Notes: generated by a model not told the origin, from the letters alone. Positions 1 to 11,903 are shown, numbered from the stretch's first letter. The stretch is DNA of 64,000 nucleotides from Batkoa obscura (GCA_030770535.1 JASVEC010000043.1:248001-312000), one strand, 5' to 3'. Made by a program: numbers and translations.

Positions 1-1100
1 AACTTAACTTTTCATTTTGATTTGTTAATTTTCATCTCAACTCATTTTATAGATCCAATCATTCACTTAATATTGACAAAATTTTCAATATCTATTTTCT
101 TGAGCGAATCAATTTGATTAGTACTTCGCTTAATTATGGGAGATGTTCTTTAAATTTCTTCAATTTTTAATCAAGTATTGAACACAACTTTTAATAATTT
201 AATCAATGATTATTTTCAATAAGAATCAATAATTATTAGCCCTATAACTAAGTAAATAGAAGTTAAATCAAATGAGAGAGTATGTTTTTGTATATGTAGG
301 CATTTTAGTAGTTAAAAAGCCGAATTTTTGGCATTTAACAGTATAAGGTTCAAAAATAAGTGTTGCTAAAATTTGTTACTTTGCTACAATAAGCTCAAAT
401 ATGATACTCGACTTATTTTATTCAAAATGTTCTAAATTTATTCTAAATTTAGTAAAAAATGTATGTTGATAAGTTTAAAAATTTGGTTTAAATTGGAAAA
501 TGTTGATTTTCAATTTCGTTTTTTGTTTATTTCTGTAATATAGATTTTTAAAAATATCAAGTAATTTAATGAAAAAAATTCTATAGATTATTAAATAAAT
601 AAATTGGTATCAAGTTTTAAAGCTAACATTAATTTTAAGTTCTTTAAACGTAAGCTAATATTTACAATATAAAAAACATTCATTTATATAAAAAAAAAAA
701 AATTAAAAAATGTGTAGATTTATTTGTATTTATGCTTCAATATTATAAAAGTTAGCAATAAAAACTTACTCATTTTTTCATGTAAATTAGTTTAAAACAG
801 TAGAATTATTTTTAAGATGTACTTTTATCAAATAGTCATATTGTGAAGCTAAATTTTCTTGCCTAATTTTTTGGTTTCATTAGCCTAAAATATTACAGCT
901 TTAAAATAACAGTCAAAATTCAAATTAAACTTATTTACTGCCTAAATTTAGGAACTAAAGAAGCCTTTTTCTTTAACTTGACCTTGAAATATCAATCTCT
1001 ACAAAAATACTTAATAATTCTGAAAAATAAAATTTATCCAAATTTATGAAATAATAAAAGCAATTTAAGATTTAATCTATAATTTATTTGTGGAAGCTAT
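1..1100. other. AT-rich flank, no gene seen
   Basis: No open frame with coding character was found on either strand. The right part would contain the 3' end of the transcript of the leftward gene that stops at 1101. Short A and T runs occur around 690-705. Confidence 0.5.
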
Positions 1101-4100
1101 TTAAAAGTCAGCATCATCGACATCATAAGTGTAGTTACACTTGGTTACATCAGCGTAATAGAGTGGACATTTGCCCTTAGAATTATAACCAGCACTCTTA
1201 AAAGTCATATCTTGACCTTTAGGTTCAGCAGTCCAACAAGGGAATTTAGCATCTGGAGCTTGAACAGAAACGGATTTACCACTGGTATTAGAAGTAGCAG
1301 TAGATGGTGGGCATCGTGGATAGCATTCAGTGATATCAGTATAACCGGTATTACATTTTCCACTATAGTTCTTATCAACACATTTATATACACCTAATTT
1401 TCCTTTAATCCAGCATGCTGGTGCATTTGGATCAGTGATACCAATGGAACCTCCATAGGTACTACATTTAGCATCGATTGGGACACATTTGTTATGCTCA
1501 CATTTAGAGACATCAACTTCATCAAGGCGACAAGATCCATCTTTGCCGTATGGTTGACAGGCCCAAGTATTATCCTTGTTAAGTGACCAACAAGTGTTTG
1601 GACTAAAGTTATCAAAGGTACTAGTAGAACCAGATTTAGTGGTGCATTTAAGATCACCATTATCCATTGGTGGACATGCAGGTGGTTTTGGAGTGTTGAA
1701 TGGGCATTTAGTGATATCCATTTCAGAGTATGAGCATCCATCTTTACCTTTTGGTTTACATGACCATTTATCACCGTTAAGGATCCAACATACATTATCT
1801 CCTGGTTTTCCAGCATAACCAATATTACCGGCTCCAGCATCACACTCTAAGTAATAAGAAGTTTCTGGTGGACAGGTTGGTGGAGGAGGTAATTTCTTAC
1901 ATGTAGAGACATCAACTTCATTCTTTAAGCATTTACCATCAGCTCCAGCTGGTTGACAATTGTATGAGCTATCTTTGTTTGATGACCAACATACATTCTT
2001 TCCTGGATTGTAGAAAGTAGAATCACTAGCTGGGGTAGAAGTACACTTCAACTTAGTTTCTTCAGGTTTTGGACATGCTGGTGGAGTTGGTGGAGTAACT
2101 TTACAGGTAGTAACATCAAGTTCAGAGTATGAACATCCATCTTTACCCTTTGGTTTACATGACCATTTATCTCCTGACATAGTCCAACAAACATTGTTTC
2201 CTGGTTCACCAAAGTAAGAACCCTTAGCACCATCATCACACTTAAGATAGTATGAGTCAGCTGATGGACAAGTTGGTGGAGGAGGAAATTTCTTACATGT
2301 AGAGACATCAACTTCATTCTTTAAGCATTTACCATCAGCTCCAGCTGGTTGACAGTTGTATGAGTTATCTTTGTTTGATGACCAACATACATTCTTTCCT
2401 GGATTGTAGAAAGTAGAATCACTAGCTGGGGTAGAAGTACACTTCAACTTAGTTTCTTCAGGTTTTGGACATGCTGGTGGAGTTGGTGGAGTAACTTTAC
2501 AGGTAGTAACATCAAGTTCAGAGTATGAACATCCATCTTTACCCTTTGGTTTACATGACCATTTATCTCCTGACATAGTCCAACAAACATTGTTTCCTGG
2601 TTCACCAAAGTAAGAACCCTTAGCACCATCATCACACTTAAGATAGTATGAGTCAGCTGATGGACAAGTTGGTGGAGGAGGTAATTTCTTACATGTAGAG
2701 ACATCAACTTCATTCTTTAAGCATTTACCATCAGCTCCAGCTGGTTGACAGTTGTATGAGCTATCTTTGTTTGATGACCAACATACATTCTTTCCTGGGT
2801 TGTAGAAAGTAGAATCACTAGCTGGGTTAGAAGTACACTTCAACTTAGTTTCTTCAGGTTTTGGACATTCTGGTGGAGTTGGTGGCTTAATCTTGCAAGT
2901 GGAGACATCAAGTTCAGAGTATGAACATCCATCTTTACCCTTTGGTTTACATGACCATTTTCCTTTGTTTTCAGTCCAACAAACATTCTTTCCTGGCTCG
3001 CCGAAATATGAGCCACTAGCACCATCATCACACTTAAGGTAGTATGAATCTTCTGGAGGACAAGTTGGTGGAGGAGGTAATTTCTTACATGTAGACACAT
3101 CAACTTCATTCTTTAAGCATTTACCATCAGCTCCAGCTGGTTGACAATTGTATGAGTTATCTTTGTTTGATGACCAACATACATTCTTTCCTGGGTTGTA
3201 GAAAGTAGAGTTACTAGCTGGGTTAGAGGTACAAGCAAGTTTGGTTTCTTCAGGTTTTGGACATTCTGGTGGAGTTGGTGGCTTAATCTTGCAAGTGGAG
3301 ATATCAAGTTCAGAGTATGAACATCCATCTTTACCCTTTGGTTTACATGACCATTTATCTCCTGACATAGTCCAACAAACATTCTTTCCTGGCTCGCCGA
3401 AATATGAGCCACTAGCACCATCATCACACTTAAGGTAGTATGAATCTTCTGGAGGACAAGTTGGTGGAGGAGGTAATTTCTTACATGTAGAGACATCAAC
3501 TTCATTCTTTAAGCATTTACCATCAGCTCCAGCTGGTTGACAATTGTATGAGTTATCTTTGTTTGATGACCAACATACATTCTTTCCTGGGTTGTAGAAA
3601 GTAGAGTTACTAGCTGGGTTAGAGGTACAAGCAAGTTTGGTTTCTTCAGGTTTTGGACATTCTGGTGGAGTTGGTGGAGTAACTTTACAGGTAGTAACAT
3701 CAAGTTCAGAGTATGAACATCCATTATCACCTTTTGGTTTACATGACCATTTTCCTTTGTTTTCAGTCCAACAAACATTGTTTCCTGGTTCACCAAAGTA
3801 AGAACCCTTAGCACCATCATCACACTTAAGATAGTATGAGTCAGCTGATGGACAAGTTGGTGGAGGAGGTAATTTCTTACATGTAGAGACATCAACTTCA
3901 TTCTTTAAGCATTTACCATCAGCTCCAGCTGGTTGACAATTGTATGAGTTATCTTTGTTTGATGACCAACATACATTCTTTCCTGGGTTGTAGAAAGTAG
4001 AGTTACTAGCTGGGTTAGAGGTACAAGCAAGTTTGGTTTCTTCAGGTTTTGGACATTCTGGTGGAGTTGGTGGAGTAACTTTACAGGTAGTAACATCAAG

Positions 4101-6104
4101 TTCAGAGTATGAACATCCATTATCACCTTTTGGTTTACATGACCATTTTCCTTTGTTTTCAGTCCAACAAACATTCTTTCCTGGCTCGCCGAAATATGAG
4201 CCACTAGCACCATCATCACACTTAAGGTAGTATGAATCTTCTGGAGGACAAGTTGGTGGAGGAGGTAATTTCTTACATGTAGACACATCAACTTCATTCT
4301 TTAAGCATTTACCATCAGCTCCAGCTGGTTGACAATTGTATGAGTTATCTTTGTTTGATGACCAACATACATTCTTTCCTGGATTGTAGAAAGTAGAGTT
4401 ACTAGCTGGGTTAGAGGTACAAGCAAGTTTGGTTTCTTCAGGTTTTGGACATTCTGGTGGAGTTGGTGGCTTAATCTTGCAAGTGGAGATATCAAGTTCA
4501 GAGTATGAACATCCATCTTTACCCTTTGGTTTACATGACCATTTTCCTTTGTTTTCAGTCCAACAAACATTCTTTCCTGGCTCGCCGAAATATGAGCCAC
4601 TAGCACCATCATCACATTTGAGATAATATGAATCTTCTGGAGGACAAGTTGGTGGAGGAGGTAATTTCTTACATGTAGAGACATCAACTTCATTCTTTAA
4701 GCATTTACCATCAGCTCCAGCTGGTTGACAATTGTATGAGTTATCTTTGTTTGATGACCAACATACATTCTTTCCTGGGTTGTAGAAAGTAGAATCACTA
4801 GCTGGGGTAGAAGTACACTTCAACTTAGTTTCTTCAGGTTTTGGACATTCTGGTGGAGTTGGTGGAGTAACTTTACAGGTAGTAACATCAAGTTCAGAGT
4901 ATGAACATCCATCTTTACCCTTTGGTTTACATGACCATTTATCTCCTGACATAGTCCAACAAACATTGTTTCCTGGTTCACCAAAGTAAGAACCCTTAGC
5001 ACCATCATCACACTTAAGATAGTATGAGTCAGCTGATGGACAAGTTGGTGGAGGAGGTAATTTCTTACATGTAGAGACATCAACTTCATTCTTTAAGCAT
5101 TTACCATCAGCTCCAGCTGGTTGACAGTTGTATGAGTTATCTTTGTTTGATGACCAACATACATTCTTTCCTGGATTGTAGAAAGTAGAATCACTAGCTG
5201 GGGTAGAAGTACACTTCAACTTAGTTTCTTCAGGTTTTGGACATGCTGGTGGAGTTGGTGGAGTAACTTTACAGGTAGTAACATCAAGTTCAGAGTATGA
5301 ACATCCATCTTTACCCTTTGGTTTACATGACCATTTATCTCCTGACATAGTCCAACAAACATTGTTTCCTGGTTCACCAAAGTAAGAACCCTTAGCACCA
5401 TCATCACACTTAAGATAGTATGAGTCAGCTGGTGGACATGTTGGTGGTTTGGTAGGTTGTGGGCAAGTAGTGATATTAATCTCTCCAGTTGAACATACAC
5501 CTTTAACTGGAGCTCTACATGTGTAAGCATCAGCTTTTCCGCCCCAACAATCGTTACCATCAGTTTTACCGAAAGTATGTGTCTTTCCATCTAAACCAGT
5601 ACAAGTAGTTTCTGGTTTTTCCTTTGGTGGACATGGAGGAGGAGTAGGTTTAATGTATTTTTTAGGACAAGTTGAGATATCTTTTTCATTAATAGCACAT
5701 TTATCATTAGTCTTTGGACCACATTTCCATTTGCGTCCACTCTTTTTCCAACATACATTATCGCCATAGTCATAGAAGCTAGATTTGCCACCAGAATTCG
5801 TAGTACATTCTATATCTGCAGAGTTTCTTGGTGGGCATGCTGGCATTGGTTCTTCACACTCTTCTTTGACGTTAGAGTAACCTTCAGCACACATACCATC
5901 TTTACCAATAAAACTACAAGACCAATTTGCATCGCCTTCCATCCAACATTCTGGACCTCCAACCATATCATAATTATAGGTACTTCCATTTAAAGTACAG
6001 GTGTCCCCATCTAATGGACAATTGGCTTCGTCATAATACCCCTTAGCAGAAACAGCCAGTGCTCCTAGGAGTGCAGCAATTAATGGATTATTAATTGATT
6101 TCAT
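1101..6104 (-). CDS. Giant secreted cysteine-rich repeat protein (CW-module family)
   Basis: Single-exon 1,667-residue protein. The first ~21 residues form a signal peptide (basic start, then hydrophobic IAALLGALAVSA). The rest is about 25 modules of ~60-66 residues, each with a CP(P/K/S) start, a second Cys, an invariant Cys-Trp pair, two more Cys and a D(I/V)(S/T)TC end, joined by proline-rich linkers. Three divergent modules come first, then nine AB pairs (residues ~223-1410, exactly 132 residues each), then a tenth A-like module and three divergent modules; the last has lost some cysteines. The regular six-Cys pattern suggests disulphide-bonded extracellular domains, perhaps cell wall or surface. 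I do not recognise the family. A TATA-like TATAAAAA lies at 6182-6189, ~80 bases before the ATG. The homologue at 9448-10707 has six modules and no array. Function is unknown. Confidence 0.93.
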   Translation of the reverse strand: MKSINNPLIAALLGALAVSAKGYYDEANCPLDGDTCTLNGSTYNYDMVGGPECWMEGDANWSCSFIGKDGMCAEGYSNVKEECEEPMPACPPRNSADIECTTNSGGKSSFYDYGDNVCWKKSGRKWKCGPKTNDKCAINEKDISTCPKKYIKPTPPPCPPKEKPETTCTGLDGKTHTFGKTDGNDCWGGKADAYTCRAPVKGVCSTGEINITTCPQPTKPPTCPPADSYYLKCDDGAKGSYFGEPGNNVCWTMSGDKWSCKPKGKDGCSYSELDVTTCKVTPPTPPACPKPEETKLKCTSTPASDSTFYNPGKNVCWSSNKDNSYNCQPAGADGKCLKNEVDVSTCKKLPPPPTCPSADSYYLKCDDGAKGSYFGEPGNNVCWTMSGDKWSCKPKGKDGCSYSELDVTTCKVTPPTPPECPKPEETKLKCTSTPASDSTFYNPGKNVCWSSNKDNSYNCQPAGADGKCLKNEVDVSTCKKLPPPPTCPPEDSYYLKCDDGASGSYFGEPGKNVCWTENKGKWSCKPKGKDGCSYSELDISTCKIKPPTPPECPKPEETKLACTSNPASNSTFYNPGKNVCWSSNKDNSYNCQPAGADGKCLKNEVDVSTCKKLPPPPTCPPEDSYYLKCDDGASGSYFGEPGKNVCWTENKGKWSCKPKGDNGCSYSELDVTTCKVTPPTPPECPKPEETKLACTSNPASNSTFYNPGKNVCWSSNKDNSYNCQPAGADGKCLKNEVDVSTCKKLPPPPTCPSADSYYLKCDDGAKGSYFGEPGNNVCWTENKGKWSCKPKGDNGCSYSELDVTTCKVTPPTPPECPKPEETKLACTSNPASNSTFYNPGKNVCWSSNKDNSYNCQPAGADGKCLKNEVDVSTCKKLPPPPTCPPEDSYYLKCDDGASGSYFGEPGKNVCWTMSGDKWSCKPKGKDGCSYSELDISTCKIKPPTPPECPKPEETKLACTSNPASNSTFYNPGKNVCWSSNKDNSYNCQPAGADGKCLKNEVDVSTCKKLPPPPTCPPEDSYYLKCDDGASGSYFGEPGKNVCWTENKGKWSCKPKGKDGCSYSELDVSTCKIKPPTPPECPKPEETKLKCTSNPASDSTFYNPGKNVCWSSNKDSSYNCQPAGADGKCLKNEVDVSTCKKLPPPPTCPSADSYYLKCDDGAKGSYFGEPGNNVCWTMSGDKWSCKPKGKDGCSYSELDVTTCKVTPPTPPACPKPEETKLKCTSTPASDSTFYNPGKNVCWSSNKDNSYNCQPAGADGKCLKNEVDVSTCKKFPPPPTCPSADSYYLKCDDGAKGSYFGEPGNNVCWTMSGDKWSCKPKGKDGCSYSELDVTTCKVTPPTPPACPKPEETKLKCTSTPASDSTFYNPGKNVCWSSNKDSSYNCQPAGADGKCLKNEVDVSTCKKLPPPPTCPPETSYYLECDAGAGNIGYAGKPGDNVCWILNGDKWSCKPKGKDGCSYSEMDITKCPFNTPKPPACPPMDNGDLKCTTKSGSTSTFDNFSPNTCWSLNKDNTWACQPYGKDGSCRLDEVDVSKCEHNKCVPIDAKCSTYGGSIGITDPNAPACWIKGKLGVYKCVDKNYSGKCNTGYTDITECYPRCPPSTATSNTSGKSVSVQAPDAKFPCWTAEPKGQDMTFKSAGYNSKGKCPLYYADVTKCNYTYDVDDADF
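1875..5438 (-). repeat. Nine tandem 396-bp coding repeats
   Basis: Nine in-frame units of 396 bases, each encoding an A module (starting C-P-x-x-D-S-Y-Y) and a B module (starting C-P-K-P-E-E-T-K). The span, 3,564 bases, is exactly nine units. Differences come as linked blocks: PED/ASG/KN versus SAD/AKG/NN at the A start, TENKGK versus TMSGDK in the middle, LACTSN versus LKCTST in B. Some units carry recombinant combinations, so exchange between units is likely. Confidence 0.95.
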
Positions 6105-6181
6105 TCTAAATTAAGGGAATAAATTATACAGATACACAGTACCAATCCCACTTTTAAGCAATAAATGTTGTAAAGTTGCCC

Positions 6182-6189
6182 TTTTTATA
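6182..6189 (-). promoter_or_regulatory. TATA box of the giant repeat protein gene
   Basis: TATAAAAA on the minus strand, about 78-85 bases upstream of the ATG at 6104. Assigned from position and sequence only. Confidence 0.45.
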
Positions 6190-9100
6190 CTTTTTTTGCT
6201 TGACATTTTACTATTTGGTTGATTTTAACGCTCTTTCCCATTAAGTTACCAATAAAGATAAATTTAGTGTAATTGAAAAGTTGATCATTTTAAATTTCAG
6301 TTTTCTGTCTATCAAATAAGTTTATTAAAAATTTGTATGAAGATCTTTCTATTACTATAGAAAATAGCCCCCCATCAAATGTGCCAAAAAATAGGAATAA
6401 TAAATTTAAATAAACTTAGCGATCTTTTTTTTTATGGCTCTTTTTTGGTAAATGATAGCTCAGGATATTACAGTAACCACAGCCGTTAGATGCTAATTAT
6501 TCTTTAAATGTTAGTAATTTGTTACGCAATAAAAAATATAATGTAGTTTGGATTCAGTTTTAGATATTGTTAAAAATACACACATTAAATGTAATTAACT
6601 GTTCTTTGATTTTAATATATTATATAATAGCACAAGAATTGTCATTGCGTCTAAATTGTATTAAATTAAATTGTATAAGGTATACAGCTTTAGTTCTATT
6701 TCTTTTTTATTTAACATATTTTAGTGTTATACCATTGATTTATTTAAATCTCTTATTAAAGCTTAAAAAATATGTACAATTAGCTTTTAGGGTACCTTTT
6801 GGAATTTTTAAAACTATCAGTAAATATTAAAGCTGATCTTAAATAACTTGATTTTTTAAGTAAAAGCAATTGATTGCAATAACAAATATCTTTTACGTTT
6901 AAAATCAAACATTGTTTTAGAGTAAGTATACTTTGATTTTCCAATTCTATACCTTTGTCATCAATTCTCATCAAAAAACAGCTATAATGAGAAACCCTCA
7001 AATAAGTAAAATAATTTAAATTGAACTAAAGTACTGTCCAACTTAGATAGTGCTATTTGTGATTCAGTTCGTTTGGATAAATCGCGACCTACTTAGCAAT
7101 AGCTTTTATAACAAATAGCTTGATTAAAGTATGTTTTTAAGGCTTGGACATGAGATTTAACTTAATTTTATTAAAATTTATTCTCAAATGAACGGTTAAA
7201 TGAATCTCATTTTACTCAAATTATCTTTACATGAATTTCAAAATGTCAAAATAATTTAAAGTCCTTTATTAAAACCAAGTTGTTGTGAAGTTGTCAGATC
7301 TTTATTTTAAAGACTAACTTTTTAAATCTAAACTTGTTTCAAGACTTTACGATTTTAATGTAATTTAAAATTGTTGTTAATCACTGTTTGAAAAATGGTT
7401 CGATACGAAATAAAGCCATATTTTAAAAAAATCCCACTCAGGATATTTCTAGTTACACCACTTGTGGCTGGCCTCTAGACTTCATAATTCTTTAAAGCTA
7501 GCATTTTATATAATATGTTGCTCTTTTAAAAACTCAAGGTGAATCTAGTATATTTTATTCAAAAGCAAAATATTTAATGAGGGTATTAATAATTTTTTAA
7601 GGCTTCCGAGATAGAATTACATCTTGTAATAAAATGTCAATTCAAGCGATTTTTTTTTCTGAATGTATAAATTTATTGATGTTGGTACATTTTTGATTTT
7701 TGATTTTAAAAAAAATCTGCAGCTAAGCCACTCCTAATATCTAGATCTGAATATTGTTTTATCTGGTTTAAGCTACTTTTCACCTGCTGCTAGGAACATC
7801 TATAAAACATAAGTTTCCGATTAAAGTGCTATACATTGCTATATCTAAGGTTTTGGATTTCATTTGATATAATCTATATTTATATAATGTCTTCAACCTA
7901 CCATGACTATAGCAAGAAACAAGTGCAATCAAACTGTAATAAAATAATTCGATTATCGTTGAAAATAAAAATAGGGAAAATCAAAACATTGTAGTAAAAT
8001 TAAAATAATTGCGGTTAAAACTGTAATGTTTTTGCTATAACCATGATTAGTTGAAAATACTAATTTTAAACTATTGTGATTATTTTTTTCTAGTTTTTTT
8101 GGTAATTATAAATTTATTAAATATTTATTCGTTTTTAAGGTATAAAAATAATACTTATTGATGCTACAATAACCCTACAAGTGATGTAAACTCTTCGATT
8201 ATTAGCCATTCCTAGGTATTGCTATTATAGTAACTACCGTTGTACCGAAGGATATTAGTCCAATACTCTAATTTTGATATTACACAAATATTATAGTGGT
8301 AAAAGGAATATTTTTATTATAAATTAAATATTTTGAAATAGTTTTTAAAAAACAAGTAGACGTTATAGATATGGTATCGTACTTTATTTGAAAATTCAAA
8401 ACACAGAGTATAAATAATACTTGACTATAAAGACAGCTTTACTTAAAGTACTTTAAGAACTTGAATGTTGGTAGGATAGAATTGAAAATACTATACTAAA
8501 AATATGATTTTATTATAGTCGAATAAAACCTTCACTCGCTCACCTGTTGCATCCACTTACCTATGTGCATTATTATCTTTATCCTCTTTCATTATACACT
8601 CATAATCTTAACGTTTGAAGCTTTACATTTTAAATTTTTTTAAAAAACATTCAAAAAATCCTAAAACTACAAATGAGATTTTAATTTGTGTATTTCAAAT
8701 AGTTGACATAAATATTTTTATGAATCTTTCTAAGTTTCATCGTTTTGGTTACATTTTATAATATAATGCTCTTCCTTTATGTATTTGTTGTGATATACTT
8801 TTATTCTATTCTATCTTAAGTTATTAAATTTGACATTTAAATATTCAATGTTAATAATCTTTTTTAACTTGTAGAATAAAACTTTCAACAAAACAACAAA
8901 CTTGACTCATTTTCAAAAGTATGATTTTGTTAATATTTGAAGATTATAGATAATAAAAATCTTTTGTGAAGTAGCAGCAATATTTACAGATAAGTATTTG
9001 TCAAACTGATTTCTCCAATTTAATTCTAGTATTTTCGGCAGAATTTCAACATAAAATTTACTTCAATAAATGGCTAATAATTTTACAAAAATTGGTTCAG

Positions 9101-9447
9101 CTGTGTTCCAATTTTGGACTGATTTTCCTTTGATTCTTTAGCATTTTGGTTTGATCATTAATTGAAGTGAGAATCAATACCGTTGATCAATTTTAACTAT
9201 CTTTTAACATTTTGTTAAGATCAAGTTATAATAAGAAATAAAGAGAGCGAAATAGCTGATTTTAAAAAAATAAAAGACTATTTTCATAAGTGATAAACTA
9301 ATTGGATTATCATTAAAAATCAAAATTTCAAAAGTGGCTCATTAAAATACATGTTATAGTCTATTTTGAAATTGTTCTCCTTTGTTTTTACTATTACTTT
9401 CTTAATTCTGTAGATATTGACTATCTATTATATTTTTTATTTTAAGA
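6190..9447. other. 3.2-kb gene-poor spacer between the two cysteine-rich genes
   Basis: Only short AT-rich open frames are present, none with signal peptide, domain or splice-supported extension. Both flanking genes (leftward at 6104, rightward at 9448) point outward, so this holds both promoters. I see no intact mobile element here. Confidence 0.5.
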
Positions 9448-10707
9448 ATGCGTTCCTACTGTAGTTTATTACTTTTAAATGTTTTGTTGGGGGTAAAAGC
9501 TGGGGATTATAACAGTGTTTCTTGTCCACCAGTAGGTGCTACTTGTAAGTACCAAGATGATGTTTTCAACTTAACAAATCAAACTACTCCTCCATGCTGG
9601 AAGGGTGATGGCGAGGATAGTTACGATTGTATTCCATTAGAAAGTGATGGCGAATGTAATGAAGGCTACATTAATATAGTGCAATCTTGTAAAAAAATTG
9701 ATCCACCTAGTTGTCCAGCTAAGGATCAAGGAAACTTATCATGCAAGGCTCATGGATTGATTTCCGATACTACTGCATCTTCACCTGGGGCTAACATATG
9801 CTGGTATAAAGATGATAATGATTCCTGGAAATGTTTACCAACTATAGATAACAATGAATGTGGTGAAGGACAATTAGACATAACTACTTGTAAGTTTGAT
9901 GAACAAAAAGATGAAGCACCTAAATGTCCACCAAAAGACAAACCTTCCACTCAATGTACTGGTGACAATGGGAAAACTTATACTTTATTTAGACCTGGTA
10001 AATTCCATTGTTGGACTTTTAAAGAAGACAAATGGAGTTGTACCTCTAAAAGTTTTGGTACATGTGACAAAAATGCTTTGGATATATCTACTTGTGAAGT
10101 AGAAAATCCAGCGCCATCATGTCCTGAAGAAAAATACTATAATTTAAGATGTAAGAATGTCAAATCTGGCGAAACTTATATTGCAGGCAGCCCACAAGAG
10201 TACGTCTGTTGGGCCAAAAATCGTAAGCAAAGCAACGAATGGGGATGTACTAAAAAATCAGATAATGGTGAATGTAAAGATAGTCAATTAGATATTAGTG
10301 CTTGTACATTTTCAAAACCAAAGGAACCTTGTTTACCAAGAGAAAGTAAATGCACTTATAAAAACAAAGAGTATACTATCTTCGATCCAACAGCTCCTAA
10401 ATGTTGGAAAAAGACAGATTATGGATACGAATGCTATTTACGTAAAGAGAAGGAGGTTTTGTGTCCATCAGGATTTACTGATGTAAAAGTTTGTTATCCT
10501 AAATGTCCCAAACAGACAGCTACCTGTGATACTATCAACGATACTTATTCTCCATTGAGAGCTCTTTCTTCTTTAGACCCTGAGGCTTTGTGCTGGGATC
10601 CATCTAATGGTAATGATGATCCATTATCATTTAATTGCTTCAACAAAATCAAAGGAATCTGTCCATTAGGATCAGCCGACATATCTCAATGCGGTGCTAA
10701 ATATTAA
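9448..10707 (+). CDS. Secreted cysteine-rich protein with six CW modules
   Basis: Single-exon 419-residue protein. The N terminus is a signal peptide (MRSYCSLLLLNVLLGVKAG) with mature start near residue 19-20. Six modules follow, each with the C-P-P...C...C-W...C...C...D-I-x-x-C layout of the large protein at 1101-6104, but with little sequence identity between modules, so this copy has not been homogenised. Its last two modules (starting CLPRESKC and CPKQTATC) resemble the divergent C-terminal modules of the giant protein, suggesting a common ancestor and later array growth in the other gene. Extracellular location is inferred from the signal peptide and cysteines. The function and family are not recognised. 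Confidence 0.92.
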   Translation: MRSYCSLLLLNVLLGVKAGDYNSVSCPPVGATCKYQDDVFNLTNQTTPPCWKGDGEDSYDCIPLESDGECNEGYINIVQSCKKIDPPSCPAKDQGNLSCKAHGLISDTTASSPGANICWYKDDNDSWKCLPTIDNNECGEGQLDITTCKFDEQKDEAPKCPPKDKPSTQCTGDNGKTYTLFRPGKFHCWTFKEDKWSCTSKSFGTCDKNALDISTCEVENPAPSCPEEKYYNLRCKNVKSGETYIAGSPQEYVCWAKNRKQSNEWGCTKKSDNGECKDSQLDISACTFSKPKEPCLPRESKCTYKNKEYTIFDPTAPKCWKKTDYGYECYLRKEKEVLCPSGFTDVKVCYPKCPKQTATCDTINDTYSPLRALSSLDPEALCWDPSNGNDDPLSFNCFNKIKGICPLGSADISQCGAKY

Positions 10708-11903
10708 ATAAACTTATTTTTAAAAAGGAATAAACTAAAATTCAAAATATTGTATTCTATTCTATTAAACTATTAGTCTTTTGGTTGATTTTATAAAATC
10801 ATGACAATCAAGGAAAACATAAGTTGCTTTATTTTTACCTAAAATAAACTAAAGTAATTATTAATATCCTATTAAAAAATAGATCTCAATGACAGTGTTC
10901 ATTAAGTCAAAATATATGTTCAAAATGATTGAAGGGCGCCGAGTTATTAGCAACAACAGAAAAGAACAGTTGAAAATAAACTTCAGTGCAAGCCCCTTCC
11001 ACCTTTTAAGCTAAACAGTCGTAAACAAGAAGAGAAGCTACTTGTGTTAATAAAGCTTTTCGTTTGGAAAGACGAATCCAAGGTAAGAGGAGATAATAGT
11101 GGGAGCCAAAAATAAGCTTATTATACTACTGGTTAATGGGCTAAGTTATAAAAACAACTAATAAAAAAAAACAAGATTTGAACAAGGACGAAAAAGGCTT
11201 GGGATAAAAAAGCGATATAGATATCAAATGCTTTCAGGAACATTAGGAATTCTCAAAGGTTGAAGAACAAGATGATTAAATCGTTTGAATATAAAAACAG
11301 GTAGAAAGCGATGAGCAGGAGTACTCAGAATAATAACGTAAGTAAGTAGAGACGATAATACTATCAGATATAGAGATGTGTAGCAGAAACTTGAATACCA
11401 TAAGTAGCTTATCGTAAGCTAGTTCTCAGCTTAAGATATAAAACTTAACTGTATGAGCAATAAATATTCCAAAAGCCAACATTAACGTCAGGAGGAATTA
11501 TTTCAAAGTATAGATCGAAATAAAATGAATGAAAATAAAAAACATTAAATATGTAATCATAAACTTCAATATATTGTAAATGGCTTATTACTAATAAAAT
11601 AAGGCTATTTAAAGTTTTTTAGTTATTTTTAATTCTAAATATATATTGTTGAATAGAATAGGTTAAATGTTTTGCTTCTTTACTTTTTTCATATTACACC
11701 TTATTTGTTGTATTAGAATTACAAAAATATTGTCAACCCAAATAATGTAATAGTATGGTTTACTAAATAAATTTAATAACACTTTTAGCATTTATACTAG
11801 TAATTTCAAATATCTAAATTTATTTTTAGGCTTAAAAAATCAAATTATATATTCGCTATTGAAGTTTCGAAAATTAAATTTCAAGTTATCGTCATATTTA
11901 TTT
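10708..11903. other. Spacer with a purine-rich decayed block
   Basis: Bases ~10930-11520 are visibly richer in G and purines on the plus strand than surrounding DNA and read like former coding sequence, but no frame stays open. The family is not recognisable. The remainder (11520-11903) is ordinary AT-rich DNA carrying the 3' side of the leftward phosphodiesterase gene. Confidence 0.35.

Noticed and set aside
1875-5438. CRISPR-like array (regular repeats)
   Set aside because: Units are 396 bases, in frame and protein-coding without unique spacers; the window is eukaryotic.
1205-5791. Many open frames of 60-150 codons inside the giant repeat gene, on both strands and recurring every 396 bases
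   Set aside because: They are other-frame shadows of the repeats: they recur with the unit, lack start context and family features, and the main frame explains the conservation.
6567-6830. Open frame of 87 codons, hydrophobic
   Set aside because: AT-rich low-complexity translation (Leu/Ile/Tyr/Lys), no domain, no homologue-like pattern and no splice-supported extension.
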